Both the position numbers and the translations under genes were made by a program. Source: Paenibacillus oceani (GTDB taxonomy: Bacteria; Bacillota; Bacilli; Paenibacillales; NBRC-103111). From it: a stretch of 64,000 nt of DNA. This document shows positions 45,972-54,697 of the stretch, one piece after another. The notes beneath the pieces are model-generated. The model was not told the DNA's origin, did no database searches, and saw nothing but the letters and a program-made list of their open reading frames with translations. Within the stretch, counting starts at the first letter, position 1, and the number at the start of each line of letters is the position of its first letter. The stretch covers positions 1-64,000 of the forward strand of contig NZ_JACXJA010000002.1 in assembly GCF_014705615.1 (NCBI RefSeq). Direction: 5' to 3'.

Positions 45972-46472
45972 CTAGAATGGCAAATCATCATCGGATATAT
46001 CGATGGGTTTTCCGTCGTCCGAGAATGGATCCTGATTGTCCCGCGTACCGCCATATCGGCCGCCGCTGTTACCCCCGCCGCTACCTCCGCTGTTACCGCC
46101 TCCGCCGCTATTTCCGCCGCCTCCGAATTCATCCCGGTTCGCGCCGCCGCTGTTCGCCGATTCCAGAAAACGTACGTTATCAGCGATAACTTCAGTCACG
46201 TATACCCGTTTGCCTTCGTTGTTGTCGTAATTGCGGACTTGAATCCGGCCTTCGACCGCCGTCAACCGGCCTTTGCGCAAGTAGTTCGCGCAAGTTTCCG
46301 CCAATTGCCGCCAAGTGACTACCGGTATGAAGTCGGCTTCACGCTGGTTTTGCTGGTTCGAGAACGGTCGGTCTACCGCAATTGTAAACTGCGTAACAGC
46401 TACGCCTGCTGGCGTATATCGCAGCTCCGGATCACGGGTAAGCCTGCCGATCAGAATAACACGGTTCAACAA
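45972..46472 (-). CDS. ssb: Single-stranded DNA-binding protein
   Basis: A 166-residue SSB with an OB fold ([18 protein letters not shown]), a Gly/Asn/Ser-rich linker (about 110-150) and the acidic partner-binding tip D-I-S-D-D-D-L-P-F. Organised between rpsF and rpsR as in Bacilli. Confidence 0.96.
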   Translation of the reverse strand: MLNRVILIGRLTRDPELRYTPAGVAVTQFTIAVDRPFSNQQNQREADFIPVVTWRQLAETCANYLRKGRLTAVEGRIQVRNYDNNEGKRVYVTEVIADNVRFLESANSGGANRDEFGGGGNSGGGGNSGGSGGGNSGGRYGGTRDNQDPFSDDGKPIDISDDDLPF

Positions 46473-46515
46473 TCGAAACCCCTCCCTAACGATCGACTAC
46501 ATCACTTACGTACGA

Positions 46516-46800
46516 TTAAGCTACGTCTCTGACGATCAGGTAACGAACGATTTCATCGGAAATCTTCATTACACGATCAAGCTCAACGATAACGTCATTA
46601 GTCGCGTTGAAATGCACCAACACGTAAATCCCGTCACGGAACTTGTTGATCTCATACGCTAGACGGCGCTTGCCCATTACGTCGTGCTTTGTAACTTCGC
46701 CACCGTTGTTGATGATGCCTTGGAATTTCTCGATCGTCGCTTGAACAGCTTCTTGCTCGATGTCCGAACGAATGATGTACATCACTTCATATTTGCGCAT
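46516..46800 (-). CDS. rpsF: 30S ribosomal protein S6
   Basis: A 94-residue S6 with M-R-K-Y-E-V-M-Y-I-I-R and G-K-R-R-L-A-Y-E-I motifs. A strong AAAAGGAGGTGA ribosome site precedes it. First gene of the rpsF-ssb-rpsR operon. Confidence 0.96.
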   Translation of the reverse strand: MRKYEVMYIIRSDIEQEAVQATIEKFQGIINNGGEVTKHDVMGKRRLAYEINKFRDGIYVLVHFNATNDVIVELDRVMKISDEIVRYLIVRDVA

Positions 46801-46828
46801 GAATATTCACCTCCTTTTGGACTTAGCG

Positions 46829-46849
46829 GCTTCTGAATGCTTCAGAAGC
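46829..46849 (-). promoter_or_regulatory. Leader hairpin upstream of rpsF, possible S6:S18 autoregulatory site
   Basis: GCTTCTGAA-gca-TTCAGAAGC is a perfect 9-bp hairpin followed by CCGC, about 30 nt upstream of rpsF. Many bacteria regulate this operon by S6:S18 binding an rpsF leader hairpin with an exposed CCG. The match here is partial, so the role is inferred. Beyond this, 46850-47275 is AT-rich with no gene seen. Confidence 0.4.
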
Positions 46850-47275
46850 AAGGAGCGGGCTTTGCTGTCAAAACTCGCACCATATAACTATATCAAAACC
46901 TTCTCTTCAATACAAGTCGAAATGAACGGTTGTCCCTTCTCAACTCATTGGCAGAACACCCAACAACTTCTTTAAGAAACGATTGGCACTCACAACGCCC
47001 CCCCTTATTAAAGAGGAGCGCTTCTGAAACATCTCTTATAAGGAAGAATAAAATCTGTGCACCCTCATCACATACGCACTTCCACTTTAACGCGTTAATT
47101 TAAAATTATTAAAATCCATGAAAAAAATGGTCGCTCCGCTTCGAATGATTTCGGCCGCACTTTCGCAACCTAATCTCATAACGAAGCGCGTTTACCTCAT
47201 CCGAATCCTCTGTCTGAACCTTGGTGGCCGGCTTCGATCTTATCCATTCTGTCCAAGTAACCGGAGGTGAAACCA

Positions 47276-47461
47276 GTGGGAGAGCAAACCGAGTTTAAGC
47301 CGGGAATGAGAGCTCCGAATAACGGAACCTATATCGAGATCGGCGAAAATGATTTTCATATGGGCATCACGAACCCGAAGCAGATTCAAATGAAGGCAGG
47401 CGACAAATTTCCGGAGACCACCAACAAGGACCGGAAATGGACCCGAAAAGGGAATGAATGA
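47276..47461 (+). CDS. yjzC: YjzC family small protein
   Basis: A 61-residue protein with F-K-P-G-M-R-A-P-N-N-G-T-Y-I-E-I-G-E and A-G-D-K-F-P-E-T, characteristic of the YjzC family in Bacilli. The GTG at 47276 has GGAGG 8 nt upstream; an earlier in-frame GTG overlaps that site. Function unknown. Confidence 0.8.
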   Translation: MGEQTEFKPGMRAPNNGTYIEIGENDFHMGITNPKQIQMKAGDKFPETTNKDRKWTRKGNE

Positions 47462-47472
47462 TTCTGCGTAAG

Positions 47473-47499
47473 AGGCGCCATCACATGGGCGTCTTTTTT
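47473..47499 (+). terminator. Terminator of yjzC
   Basis: AGGCGCC pairs with GGCGTCT (one G-U), followed by TTTTTT, 12 nt after the stop. Confidence 0.85.
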
Positions 47500-47670
47500 C
47501 GATCCAGATGTTACAAGTTTTTAGCGAAGTTGATTATTTCTGCTCGTTTAAGGGAAATCATCCGGTAGGTCAAGGCGTCCAGCCGGTCTTTTTTCGTGTA
47601 CGCCCTTACGTTTGTGCGTGGAGGCAATGGGTACCTTCTTTACCTCCGCTCGTTGGTGAGGTTTGGCTTC

Positions 47671-47780
47671 CCGTACCTCCATGAAGCCGGATGAAGATAG
47701 AGCCCTCCTGTTCCCTGAGGGCCTAGCAGCCCTTTATAGCCTGGAAAAGCTAACATATCGATCCTCATCCGCTGTACTTC
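47671..47780 (-). pseudogene. Duplicated fragment of the cysteine desulfurase gene
   Basis: The minus strand encodes I-D-M-L-A-F-P-G-Y-K-G-L-L-G-P-Q-G-T-G-G, the PLP-lysine region of the desulfurase at 51814-52977. At DNA level 47671-47780 matches 52290-52420 closely, with about 21 nt deleted and scattered substitutions. Flanking bases are unrelated. Not translatable as a gene. The rest of 47500-48048 holds no gene. Confidence 0.85.
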
Positions 47781-47858
47781 TATTCGGAACGAGCTGCCTA
47801 ATAAAAAAGAAGTCTTTGGTACCTTCATGTTGGGCCCTTTTTGGAAATCTGAACGAAT

Positions 47859-47990
47859 AAAGGCGGTTCGCACCCCTTATTTCAAGCTATTAATGGGTTT
47901 GCACTCTTTTCACGAATTTTAGCAGCTTCAAACCGCCCCTATACCGTGTCCAGGCGGGTTTTCGAACAAATAAAGTTACAAACCGCTCTT
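47859..47990. repeat. Short degenerate repeats with AAACCGC...CTTATTT core
   Basis: Related blocks GCACCCCTTATTTC (near 47870), AAACCGCCCCTATAC (near 47930) and AAACCGCTCTTATTTG (near 47980) recur over about 130 bases. The first and last sit inside small inverted repeats (GAATAAAGG/CCTTATTTC; CAAATAA/TTATTTG). Nature unknown; possibly a dispersed genomic repeat. Confidence 0.3.
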
Positions 47991-48048
47991 ATTTGGTTCC
48001 TTCCCCGCTAGAATCAGCGCAGAAAAGCTTTTCTTTTGCCTCGGAAAG

Positions 48049-48128
48049 TTATTCACATGTGGATAACGGCTGAAAATACAAAAACCTTACTATTCTTTCG
48101 TTATCCACAGTTTAAGGGCTGTGGATAA
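48049..48128. promoter_or_regulatory. DnaA-box cluster away from oriC
   Basis: Four 9-mer DnaA boxes in 80 bp: TTATTCACA (48049-48057), TGTGGATAA (48058-48066), TTATCCACA (48101-48109) and TGTGGATAA (48120-48128). Three are exact consensus, arranged as two opposed pairs. They lie in a gene-free stretch 15.6 kb from dnaA. Such clusters can titrate DnaA or control initiation. The stretch 48129-48649 holds no convincing gene. Confidence 0.75.
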
Positions 48129-48649
48129 TGTTCACTGTCTTCCCCTAATCCCTTACTCTTCGCGAATCTTTTCTGACACGCTCGTTTGCTCATTAACTAT
48201 TTGCTGCTTTCTGTTTCACTTTTACAGCCGTCCAGCCTCAACCGTTTGCTCGGGCTGAATTTATTTTTTCTTAGGGTGTTCCGTTACTGCTTAATCAATT
48301 TTCCCCATTCAATCTAGCTGTCTTCTTCTGCCTTCTTCTGCTTTCTCCTGCATCCCCTTCCCTTCATCTTCGCTATAGTGATCTCATCTCTTCCTGCGCA
48401 ACTCTGCTTCCGCAGATCGTCCCCTCAGCAGGTCTATAATCCTCTGCTCCCGACTGCGGCTGCCTAGTGCGGCTGCTGGCCTTCTCAGCGTCATCTCATT
48501 CAATCCCAGGTTCAGGGGGCCCATCAGCCCTCTCACGCGTTTGTGACGCCTCCCAGAGGCCTTGTACGCCTTATCGGTCTTAGTTCCCCGGATTCCTTGT
48601 GAAACAAGCTTATTCCGTGTCATTCAGGCTTCTATGTGCGCCAAAAAAC

Positions 48650-48677
48650 TAAAAAGCGATTCCCGAGGGAATCGCTT
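48650..48677 (-). terminator. Terminator of the tRNA-Ser transcript
   Basis: AGCGATTCCC/GGGAATCGCT hairpin followed on the minus strand by TTTTTAG, about 15 nt after the tRNA 3' end. Confidence 0.88.
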
Positions 48678-48691
48678 GATTGGTGTATGTA

Positions 48692-48782
48692 TGGCGGAAA
48701 GGGTGGGATTCGAACCCACGCACGCCTTGCGACGCCTAGCTGATTTCGAGTCAGCCCCCTTGGGCCTCTTGGGTACCTTTCC
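48692..48782 (-). tRNA. tRNA-Ser (anticodon CGA), CCA encoded
   Basis: The minus strand folds as a class II tRNA. The acceptor arms are GGAAAGG/CCTTTCC with discriminator G and an encoded CCA, position 8-9 is TA, and the anticodon arm is CTGA-CTCGAAA-TCAG giving CGA. The long variable arm is GGCGTCGCAAGGCG-like, and the T arm is GTGGG-TTCGAAT-CCCAC. Reads UCG codons. No other tRNA is adjacent. Confidence 0.93.
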
Positions 48783-48880
48783 GCATCGGCCTATGTCACT
48801 CAAAAATGAGGACAAGAGCAATTATAGCACACTCATTTCACCTTTCGCAAGTAGTCCAATCGATATTAATGAAAGATTTT

Positions 48881-49108
48881 TTAGTGCCCCTCCGGATCGG
48901 ATTGCGCCGAATCGGACGCCGCCTGACGCAGCACTTTTTTCATCTTTTTCTCGAATTCGGCGCGCGGTATCAGAACGCTGTGCTTGCAGTGGACGCACTT
49001 GATCCGGATATCCATCCCCATCCGTATGATCTCCCATTCATTCGTACCGCATGGATGCGGTTTTTTCATTTGTACGACATCGCCCAGATCAAACTGTTTT
49101 CTTTCCAC
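48881..49108 (-). CDS. DUF951 family protein
   Basis: A 75-residue protein with the DUF951 pattern: D-x-V-x-M-K-K-P-H-P-C-G, W-E-I-I-R-x-G-x-D-I-R-I-K-C and C-x-H. The spaced Cys/His residues may bind metal. It is commonly next to mscS-like and parB genes in Bacilli. Function unknown. Confidence 0.85.
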   Translation of the reverse strand: MERKQFDLGDVVQMKKPHPCGTNEWEIIRMGMDIRIKCVHCKHSVLIPRAEFEKKMKKVLRQAASDSAQSDPEGH

Positions 49109-49131
49109 GTCTTCCCTTCCCCTCCTGCGCT

Positions 49132-49998
49132 TTATCCGATCTTCTTCAGACCATGCTGCTCTAGTGAACGCATCAGCTCCATATTCAGCAGCCGTATAAC
49201 TTCCGGTTGGGCGTTAGGGCGGCATTCCGCCGTTATACGCATCGTTACGTCCGTATTCGTTACCGCTTGAACGCCGAGAATGACCGGTTCCTTCACAATC
49301 AGGTCGCTATGATGATACACCTCTTTGGCCGTATCCTTCGTAATCTCCATCGCTTTCTCCAAGTCCGTATCGTAGGCTACGGTTACATCGAGAATCGCTA
49401 AGGAATTATGCGTAGAGAAGTTCGTCACTTGGGTTATGAGTCCGTTCGGAATAATATGAATTTCTCCGCTGGCGCTGCGCAGCCGGGTTACGCGAATGCC
49501 GATTTCTTCGACCGTTCCTTTATTGGCTCCGGTCTGAATCACGTCTCCTACTGCGAACTGATCCTCGAAAATAATGAAAAAGCCGGTAATTACATCTTTG
49601 ACCAAACTTTGCGCGCCGAACCCGATAGCAAGACCGAGAACTCCGGCGCCGGCCAGGATCGGAGCAAGATTGAATCCGAATTGGGACAAGATGAGAATGA
49701 TAACAAAGAAATTTACCGTATAGGTGATTACATTTCCGATGAGTCTGCCGATCGTATTCGTCCTTCTCGGATCGAACTTAAGCGGGCTTTTTTCTCTTTC
49801 CCTTACCATATGAGCGACAGCCCGTCTTGTAATGGCCGTCACCGTCCGGCCAGCTGCGTAAATCACCAATACTTTTATCGCTATCGTCAGCCAAACGGTC
49901 CAGTTAGCGGGGCTAACGATATAATCCCACGTCTCCCGCTTAATTTGTTCCCAGCCGCCGATCTTTAACAGAAGCGCCATGATAGGTTCGCCCTGCAT
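49132..49998 (-). CDS. Small-conductance mechanosensitive channel (MscS family)
   Basis: A 288-residue membrane protein with three TM helices (about 30-55, 85-105, 115-130). The pore helix A-P-I-L-A-G-A-G-V-L-G-L-A-I-G-F-G is followed by Q-S-L-V-K-D, the MscS signature, and a beta-rich cytoplasmic domain (V-G-D-V-I, I-P-N-G). Opens on hypo-osmotic stress. The ATG at 49996-49998 has AGGGAGAG 9 nt upstream. Confidence 0.9.
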   Translation of the reverse strand: MQGEPIMALLLKIGGWEQIKRETWDYIVSPANWTVWLTIAIKVLVIYAAGRTVTAITRRAVAHMVREREKSPLKFDPRRTNTIGRLIGNVITYTVNFFVIILILSQFGFNLAPILAGAGVLGLAIGFGAQSLVKDVITGFFIIFEDQFAVGDVIQTGANKGTVEEIGIRVTRLRSASGEIHIIPNGLITQVTNFSTHNSLAILDVTVAYDTDLEKAMEITKDTAKEVYHHSDLIVKEPVILGVQAVTNTDVTMRITAECRPNAQPEVIRLLNMELMRSLEQHGLKKIG

Positions 49999-50014
49999 CC
50001 GCACTCTCTCCCTT

Positions 50015-50272
50015 TTACGGATTCGCTCCGTCCATCAATTCATACGTTTCATTTATTTGTCTGAAAATTCCGCGAATTTCTACCTTTTCGCTTTGGATGA
50101 TCGACTTTACTTGCTCATAGTGCTCACCCGGAAATTCAATCGATAAAGCGCAGCCCGCCGTGATTTGCTTGGGGGTTGGCCTTATGTCAATCTCTACATC
50201 CGCATACTCCAGCAGCATCTCCGTCCGGAGTGCCTGCTGGGTCGAGTCGAATGCGATCAGCATCGTTTCCAT
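50015..50272 (-). CDS. DUF3343 family, putative Se/S carrier-like protein
   Basis: An 85-residue protein. M-L-I-A-F-D-S-T-Q-Q-A-L-R-T-E-M-L-L and I-R-P-T-P-K-Q-I-T-A-G-C-A-L-S-I match the DUF3343/Se-S carrier-like family; the Cys in A-G-C-A is the likely sulfur-bearing residue. The start has GGAGG 7 nt upstream. Close to a cysteine desulfurase gene, which could supply persulfide sulfur (inference). Confidence 0.85.
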   Translation of the reverse strand: METMLIAFDSTQQALRTEMLLEYADVEIDIRPTPKQITAGCALSIEFPGEHYEQVKSIIQSEKVEIRGIFRQINETYELMDGANP

Positions 50273-50540
50273 ATGTATACCTCCGGCCGGATGACCCGAA
50301 AATGTTTGTCCGATTCTCTCGATTCCAACGTATAAACAAGCTCTCATATTCGTATACTAGGAAGAAAACCAGAACTTACCGTTTACGAGAGATTTGGCAG
50401 CCATATGTCTTTAACATAGTGGAACGCCGGCTCCATCAACATCATGAAACCTTCACTTCGCATATTGTGCCGCGGACTGCTCTGATTAAGCTTGTCCTTG
50501 TCATTATCCTCAACTATTACGCTTGTCAGGAGGAGCACTC

Positions 50541-51149
50541 ATGAAATTTCCACTCGGCTTTCTAAACAAAACCGATACGGCCTCAACCCGTTTTAATTAC
50601 AGCGATGCAAACGTGGTCGAGGCACTGACACAGCGGCTATACCAGTATTTTACCCAAGTCCCTTCCCGTCGGCAAATTGTTTTCGTCTGTATCGGCACTG
50701 ACCGCTCAACCGGCGATTCGCTCGGGCCTCTAATCGGCACTCAGCTTCGCAAATATCATTATAGCGGTCTACACCTATTCGGTACTCTCGACGAACCGGT
50801 ACATGCGATGAATTTAGCCGATACGATCGCAGAGATCGATCGTCTGTACGACTCTCCGTTCGTCGTTGCTCTGGATGCATGCCTCGGTCAGGTGTCCAGC
50901 GTCGGCTGTATTACGGTGGCGGACGGTCCGGTGAAGCCTGGTGCCGGAGTTCAGAAAGAGCTTCCCCCGGTTGGGGATATGCACATTACGGGCATTGTTA
51001 ACGTCGGCGGCTTTATGGAATATTTCGTTCTCCAAAATACTCGTCTCAGCGTAGTCATGAACATGTCCGAGATCATTTCACGCTCCATCTTCCGTTCACT
51101 TCTCATTGCGAGACGGATTACTTCCGCTCAAGTGCCGAACATCGACTAA
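50541..51149 (+). CDS. yyaC: Spore protease-like protein YyaC
   Basis: A 202-residue DUF1256 family protein. V-F-V-C-I-G-T-D-R-S-T-G-D-S-L-G-P and G-T-L-D-E-P-V-H-A are the family signature; the fold resembles the GPR spore protease. Found only in spore formers, probably acting in sporulation. AGGAGGAG sits 5 nt before the ATG at 50541. Its 3' end overlaps the convergent DUF4446 gene by 32 nt. Confidence 0.9.
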   Translation: MKFPLGFLNKTDTASTRFNYSDANVVEALTQRLYQYFTQVPSRRQIVFVCIGTDRSTGDSLGPLIGTQLRKYHYSGLHLFGTLDEPVHAMNLADTIAEIDRLYDSPFVVALDACLGQVSSVGCITVADGPVKPGAGVQKELPPVGDMHITGIVNVGGFMEYFVLQNTRLSVVMNMSEIISRSIFRSLLIARRITSAQVPNID

Positions 51150-51618
51150 TCGCTTCTTCCTCTTCAGGAGTCAGTCTATATTGAGATTGCCCTGCCGTAA
51201 TCGGTTTAGCGTACATAAATGTGTCGTCCCGGTTATGTATGCCAGTCAGCACAACCCCGTCCTGACGCTCGCTTAGGATGGCTACGGAAAAACTCATTTC
51301 GGCTCCCAGATCGCCGAATGCATTGTACCGGTAAACGCCCACGTGCGCTTTCATCGACTTTAATGCTTCCTCGATCGATTGGAGCCGATTTTGATTGCTG
51401 TCGCTTACTTCGGTTAACTTGTCGATTCTCTCTTGCACCTGCAACAGCGCTTCTTCCACATTCGTTACTTGAAGTCCGCTCATCATTTTCGTATATGTTT
51501 TTCTGAGCTTCTTTAACTTTGCCGAAAGCACGATGACGAATACGAAGAACAAGATCGTGATCAAGAGCATTAGTGCGAGTAATACGGACGGTTGCAGCGA
51601 ATTCAGCCATTCGTTCAT
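51118..51618 (-). CDS. DUF4446 family membrane protein
   Basis: A 166-residue protein with one N-terminal TM helix (about 12-33), a coiled-coil segment (about 55-90) and a compact C-terminal domain (V-G-V-Y-R-Y-N-A-F-G-D-L-G-A-E-M-S-F-S), typical of DUF4446 near parB/noc in Bacilli. Function unknown. Confidence 0.85.
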   Translation of the reverse strand: MNEWLNSLQPSVLLALMLLITILFFVFVIVLSAKLKKLRKTYTKMMSGLQVTNVEEALLQVQERIDKLTEVSDSNQNRLQSIEEALKSMKAHVGVYRYNAFGDLGAEMSFSVAILSERQDGVVLTGIHNRDDTFMYAKPITAGQSQYRLTPEEEEAISRCSALERK

Positions 51619-51813
51619 GCTTTTGTTCCTTTCTGAACTTTATTGGTGCGTTAACTCCCCTTTTACTGCTCCAAAGTGATTATCCGCTGCGAATCTGCGA
51701 AATTCGGGAAATGTTCTTTATCTCGTCTCTTCCCTTCAATTAGCACCTGCAAGCTTATCCCCGATTTAACCAACATTTATGCTTTCCCATAAGGAACCCA
51801 AATCTGTTTTGGT

Positions 51814-52977
51814 TTATTCCATCTGCTTGTAGTGCTTCGCGATCTCTCGCATAGCTGCAACAAAATCGTTGATTTCGCCATCTGTCGTATAATAACCGAT
51901 GCTTGCTCGTACCGCTCCTGTTCCTTTAGAGCCTGCGGCCTCATGAGCCAACGGTGTACAATGATAACCCGAACGTACCGCAATGCCAAAACTTTGATCC
52001 AGGATAAACGCGACTTCCGAGCAATCGGCCTTATCAAGCACGAATGCGGCTATTCCGGTTTTAGGTTCGCCGATAGCCGGACCTAGCAGCTTGAGCCCCT
52101 CGATCGATTGCAGCCCTTCCATCAGTGTTTGAATTTGCCGCCATTCTTTAGTATGGATCGCCTCGACTCCCTCATTCAGTAATAATTTGACTCCTTCCCT
52201 CAGACCGGCGATTCCTACCGTATTGGGCGTTCCTGCTTCGTATCGGTCGGGACGCACGCTCGGCTGATTGATTTCCTCCGATTGGCTGCCCGTACCTCCG
52301 TGAAGCAGCGGTTCCAATTCAAGCTCCGGATGGAGATAGAGCCCCCCCGTTCCCTGAGGGCCTAGCAGCCCTTTATGGCCTGGAAAGGCTAACATATCGA
52401 TTCCCATCCGCTGTACGTCTAAAGGGATAATCCCGGCCGTCTGAGCGGCGTCAACGAGCAGCTTAATTCCTCTCCCCTTGATCGCTTCTGCGATTTGCTC
52501 AACCGGCAAAATCGTCCCTAGCAGATTGGAGCTATGGTTACATACGACCAGCGTCGTATTGGATTGAATGGCTTGAATCACATTTTGAACATTGATCTGC
52601 CCCGTTACATCCGCTTCAACATAAGTTACTTGTACCCGGTAGCGCTGCTTCAAATATTCCAGAGGTCTTCTAACCGAGTTATGTTCCACATTGGTGCAAA
52701 TTACATGATCTCCTTCTTTGACGTATCCTTTGATCGCCTGGTTGAGTGCCATCGTCGTATTTAAAGCATAGCTGATATCGTTCGGATTTTTGATCTGAAA
52801 CAGTTTGGCTAAAGTGCTTCTCGTTTCGAACAACACACGACTGGCTTTGACGGCCATCTGATGGCTTCCACGTCCCGGATTGGCCGACGCTTCCAGCAAG
52901 CATCGGTTCATTGCTTCCCATACGGCAGGCGGCTTGGGCCAAGACGATGCAGCATGATCGAAATATTTAATATCCAT
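51814..52977 (-). CDS. Cysteine desulfurase / class V aminotransferase
   Basis: A 387-residue PLP enzyme with H-A-A at the start, C-N-H-S-S-N, D-A-A-Q-T-A-G for PLP, F-P-G-H-K-G for the PLP lysine, and the catalytic-Cys loop V-R-S-G-Y-H-C-T-P-L-A-H. The context of that Cys is the CsdA/SufS-like form. Releases sulfur from cysteine. GGGAGGAG precedes the start. Upstream of a DUF3343 gene across two others, and the source of the fragment at 47671-47780. Confidence 0.9.
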   Translation of the reverse strand: MDIKYFDHAASSWPKPPAVWEAMNRCLLEASANPGRGSHQMAVKASRVLFETRSTLAKLFQIKNPNDISYALNTTMALNQAIKGYVKEGDHVICTNVEHNSVRRPLEYLKQRYRVQVTYVEADVTGQINVQNVIQAIQSNTTLVVCNHSSNLLGTILPVEQIAEAIKGRGIKLLVDAAQTAGIIPLDVQRMGIDMLAFPGHKGLLGPQGTGGLYLHPELELEPLLHGGTGSQSEEINQPSVRPDRYEAGTPNTVGIAGLREGVKLLLNEGVEAIHTKEWRQIQTLMEGLQSIEGLKLLGPAIGEPKTGIAAFVLDKADCSEVAFILDQSFGIAVRSGYHCTPLAHEAAGSKGTGAVRASIGYYTTDGEINDFVAAMREIAKHYKQME

Positions 52978-53085
52978 CGTTTCTCCTCCCTTTGCACAAA
53001 AATTTCGTTTTTCAGTCCAAAAAGCATACCTCATCATGACCCCAGGTTGGGATACATCTTTGGTATGCTCTGGCCCTTACTATCT

Positions 53086-53940
53086 TTAGCTTATTTTCCC
53101 CTGAAGCAGCTCCAGCAACCGTTCCAAATCATCCTTCGAATAATAAAGCAGTTCAATTTTTCCTTTATCGTTTTGATGCTTAATTTTTACAGTAGTCCGG
53201 TAGCGGTCCCGCAGCGTTTCCTCTACCTGGTTGATGTACGGGTCTTTCCTCTTTTCTTTGGTTTTTGCTTTTTGAGGCTGCTTCTCGTCTTCCATCTGCT
53301 TGATATAATCCTCGAGAAAGCGAACACTCCACTCGTTCTTAATCGTCAAGTTTGCCAGCTCTTTTTTCAGCTTATCATCCTTGACTCCTACGATCGCTCT
53401 GGCGTGACCCATCGATAATGTTCCACGTGAAACATGTTGTTTAACTTCTTCAGACAACTGCAGCAACCGCAAAAAGTTAGCAATATGAGAGCGGCTCTTG
53501 CCGACTTTCACCGACAACTCTTCCTGAGTGTACTGGAATTGGTCGACTAGTGCTTGATACGCATTCGCAATCTCGATCGCATTCAAATCTTCACGCTGCA
53601 CATTTTCAATAAGTGCAATCTCCATAACTTGCTGATCGGTAAACTTGCGAACGACTGCAGGGATTTTCTCCAGACCGCATTGCTGGGAAGCGCGGAATCG
53701 TCTTTCCCCTGCTATGATCTCGTATCCTCTTAAGACGATTCGAACGATAATCGGTTGAATAACACCATGTTCCTTAATCGATTGAGCCAATTCACTGATG
53801 GAATCTTCATTGAAATTTTTGCGTGGTTGGTAAGGGTTCGGACGAAGCTCTTTCAAAGGAATTTCGATCACTTTATCATCTTCATTTACATGAAGTGACG
53901 GAATAAGAGCATCTAATCCTTTACCGAGTCGTTTACTCAT
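53086..53940 (-). CDS. parB: Chromosome-partitioning protein ParB (Spo0J)
   Basis: A 284-residue parS-binding CTPase clamp: N-terminal L-R-P-N-P-Y-Q-P-R-K, CTP-binding G-E-R-R-F-R-A, E-N-V-Q-R-E-D-L-N and HTH K-V-G-K-S-R-S-H-I-A-N-F-L-R-L-L. A parS site lies inside the gene. Overlaps parA by 8 nt. Confidence 0.96.
   Translation of the reverse strand: MSKRLGKGLDALIPSLHVNEDDKVIEIPLKELRPNPYQPRKNFNEDSISELAQSIKEHGVIQPIIVRIVLRGYEIIAGERRFRASQQCGLEKIPAVVRKFTDQQVMEIALIENVQREDLNAIEIANAYQALVDQFQYTQEELSVKVGKSRSHIANFLRLLQLSEEVKQHVSRGTLSMGHARAIVGVKDDKLKKELANLTIKNEWSVRFLEDYIKQMEDEKQPQKAKTKEKRKDPYINQVEETLRDRYRTTVKIKHQNDKGKIELLYYSKDDLERLLELLQGKIS
53419..53434. promoter_or_regulatory. parS: parS centromere site inside parB
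   Basis: TGTTCCACGTGAAACA, an exact match to the Bacillus parS consensus and a near-palindrome, within the parB coding region as in B. subtilis spo0J. Confidence 0.95.
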
Positions 53941-54697
53941 AGGAGATCACTTCCTTCGCCAATTCCATATAAACTTCCGCGCCTTTGGAGCGCGGATCGT
54001 ACGTTATGATGGATTCCCCATGACTGGGCGCTTCACTCAACCTCACATTACGAGGGATAATCGTTTGATACACTTTTTGCTGAAAATATTTCTTCACTTC
54101 CTCGATAACTTGAATTCCCAGATTCGTTCTGGCGTCAAACATCGTCAGTAAAACGCCCTCAATCTGCAGCGTCGTATTGAGATGTTTTTGCACCAGGCGA
54201 ACGGTATTCAACAGTTGGCTAAGCCCTTCGAGCGCATAATACTCGCATTGGATCGGAATGATCACCGAGTCGGCTGCAGTCAAAGAGTTAATTGTTAAAA
54301 TACCCAACGATGGGGGACAGTCGATCAAAATGTAATCAAACATATGATTGACCAGATGAAGCGATTTCTTCAACCGCACTTCCCTAGAGATCGTCGGGAC
54401 AAGCTCGATCTCCGCACCTGCGAGCTGAATCGTTGCAGGGATTATCTTCAGATTCGGTATAGCCGTATCTGCAATTGCGTCCTTCGGATGGACATCATTA
54501 ATGATTACATCGTAAATGCAGTGCACGACATCCGCTTTATTGATTCCAATCCCGCTAGTCGTATTGCCCTGCGGATCGATATCTACAAGTAATACTCGTT
54601 TGCCCAGCATGGCCAAGCAGGCACCCAGATTGACGGAAGTCGTCGTCTTCCCGACTCCGCCCTTCTGATTTGTAACAGCTATTATTTTAGCCAACAT
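53933..54697 (-). CDS. parA: Chromosome-partitioning ATPase ParA (Soj)
   Basis: A 254-residue ParA with the deviant Walker A K-G-G-V-G-K-T-T, D-x-D-P-Q-G-N and D-C-P-P-S-L. Also controls DnaA. The ATG at 54695-54697 follows GAGGTGA closely; a longer frame exists without family support. Confidence 0.95.
   Translation of the reverse strand: MLAKIIAVTNQKGGVGKTTTSVNLGACLAMLGKRVLLVDIDPQGNTTSGIGINKADVVHCIYDVIINDVHPKDAIADTAIPNLKIIPATIQLAGAEIELVPTISREVRLKKSLHLVNHMFDYILIDCPPSLGILTINSLTAADSVIIPIQCEYYALEGLSQLLNTVRLVQKHLNTTLQIEGVLLTMFDARTNLGIQVIEEVKKYFQQKVYQTIIPRNVRLSEAPSHGESIITYDPRSKGAEVYMELAKEVISYE

Noticed and set aside
48384-48623. A 79-codon basic minus-strand frame
   Set aside because: No ribosome site, no known motif, Arg-rich by composition; it lies in otherwise gene-free DNA.
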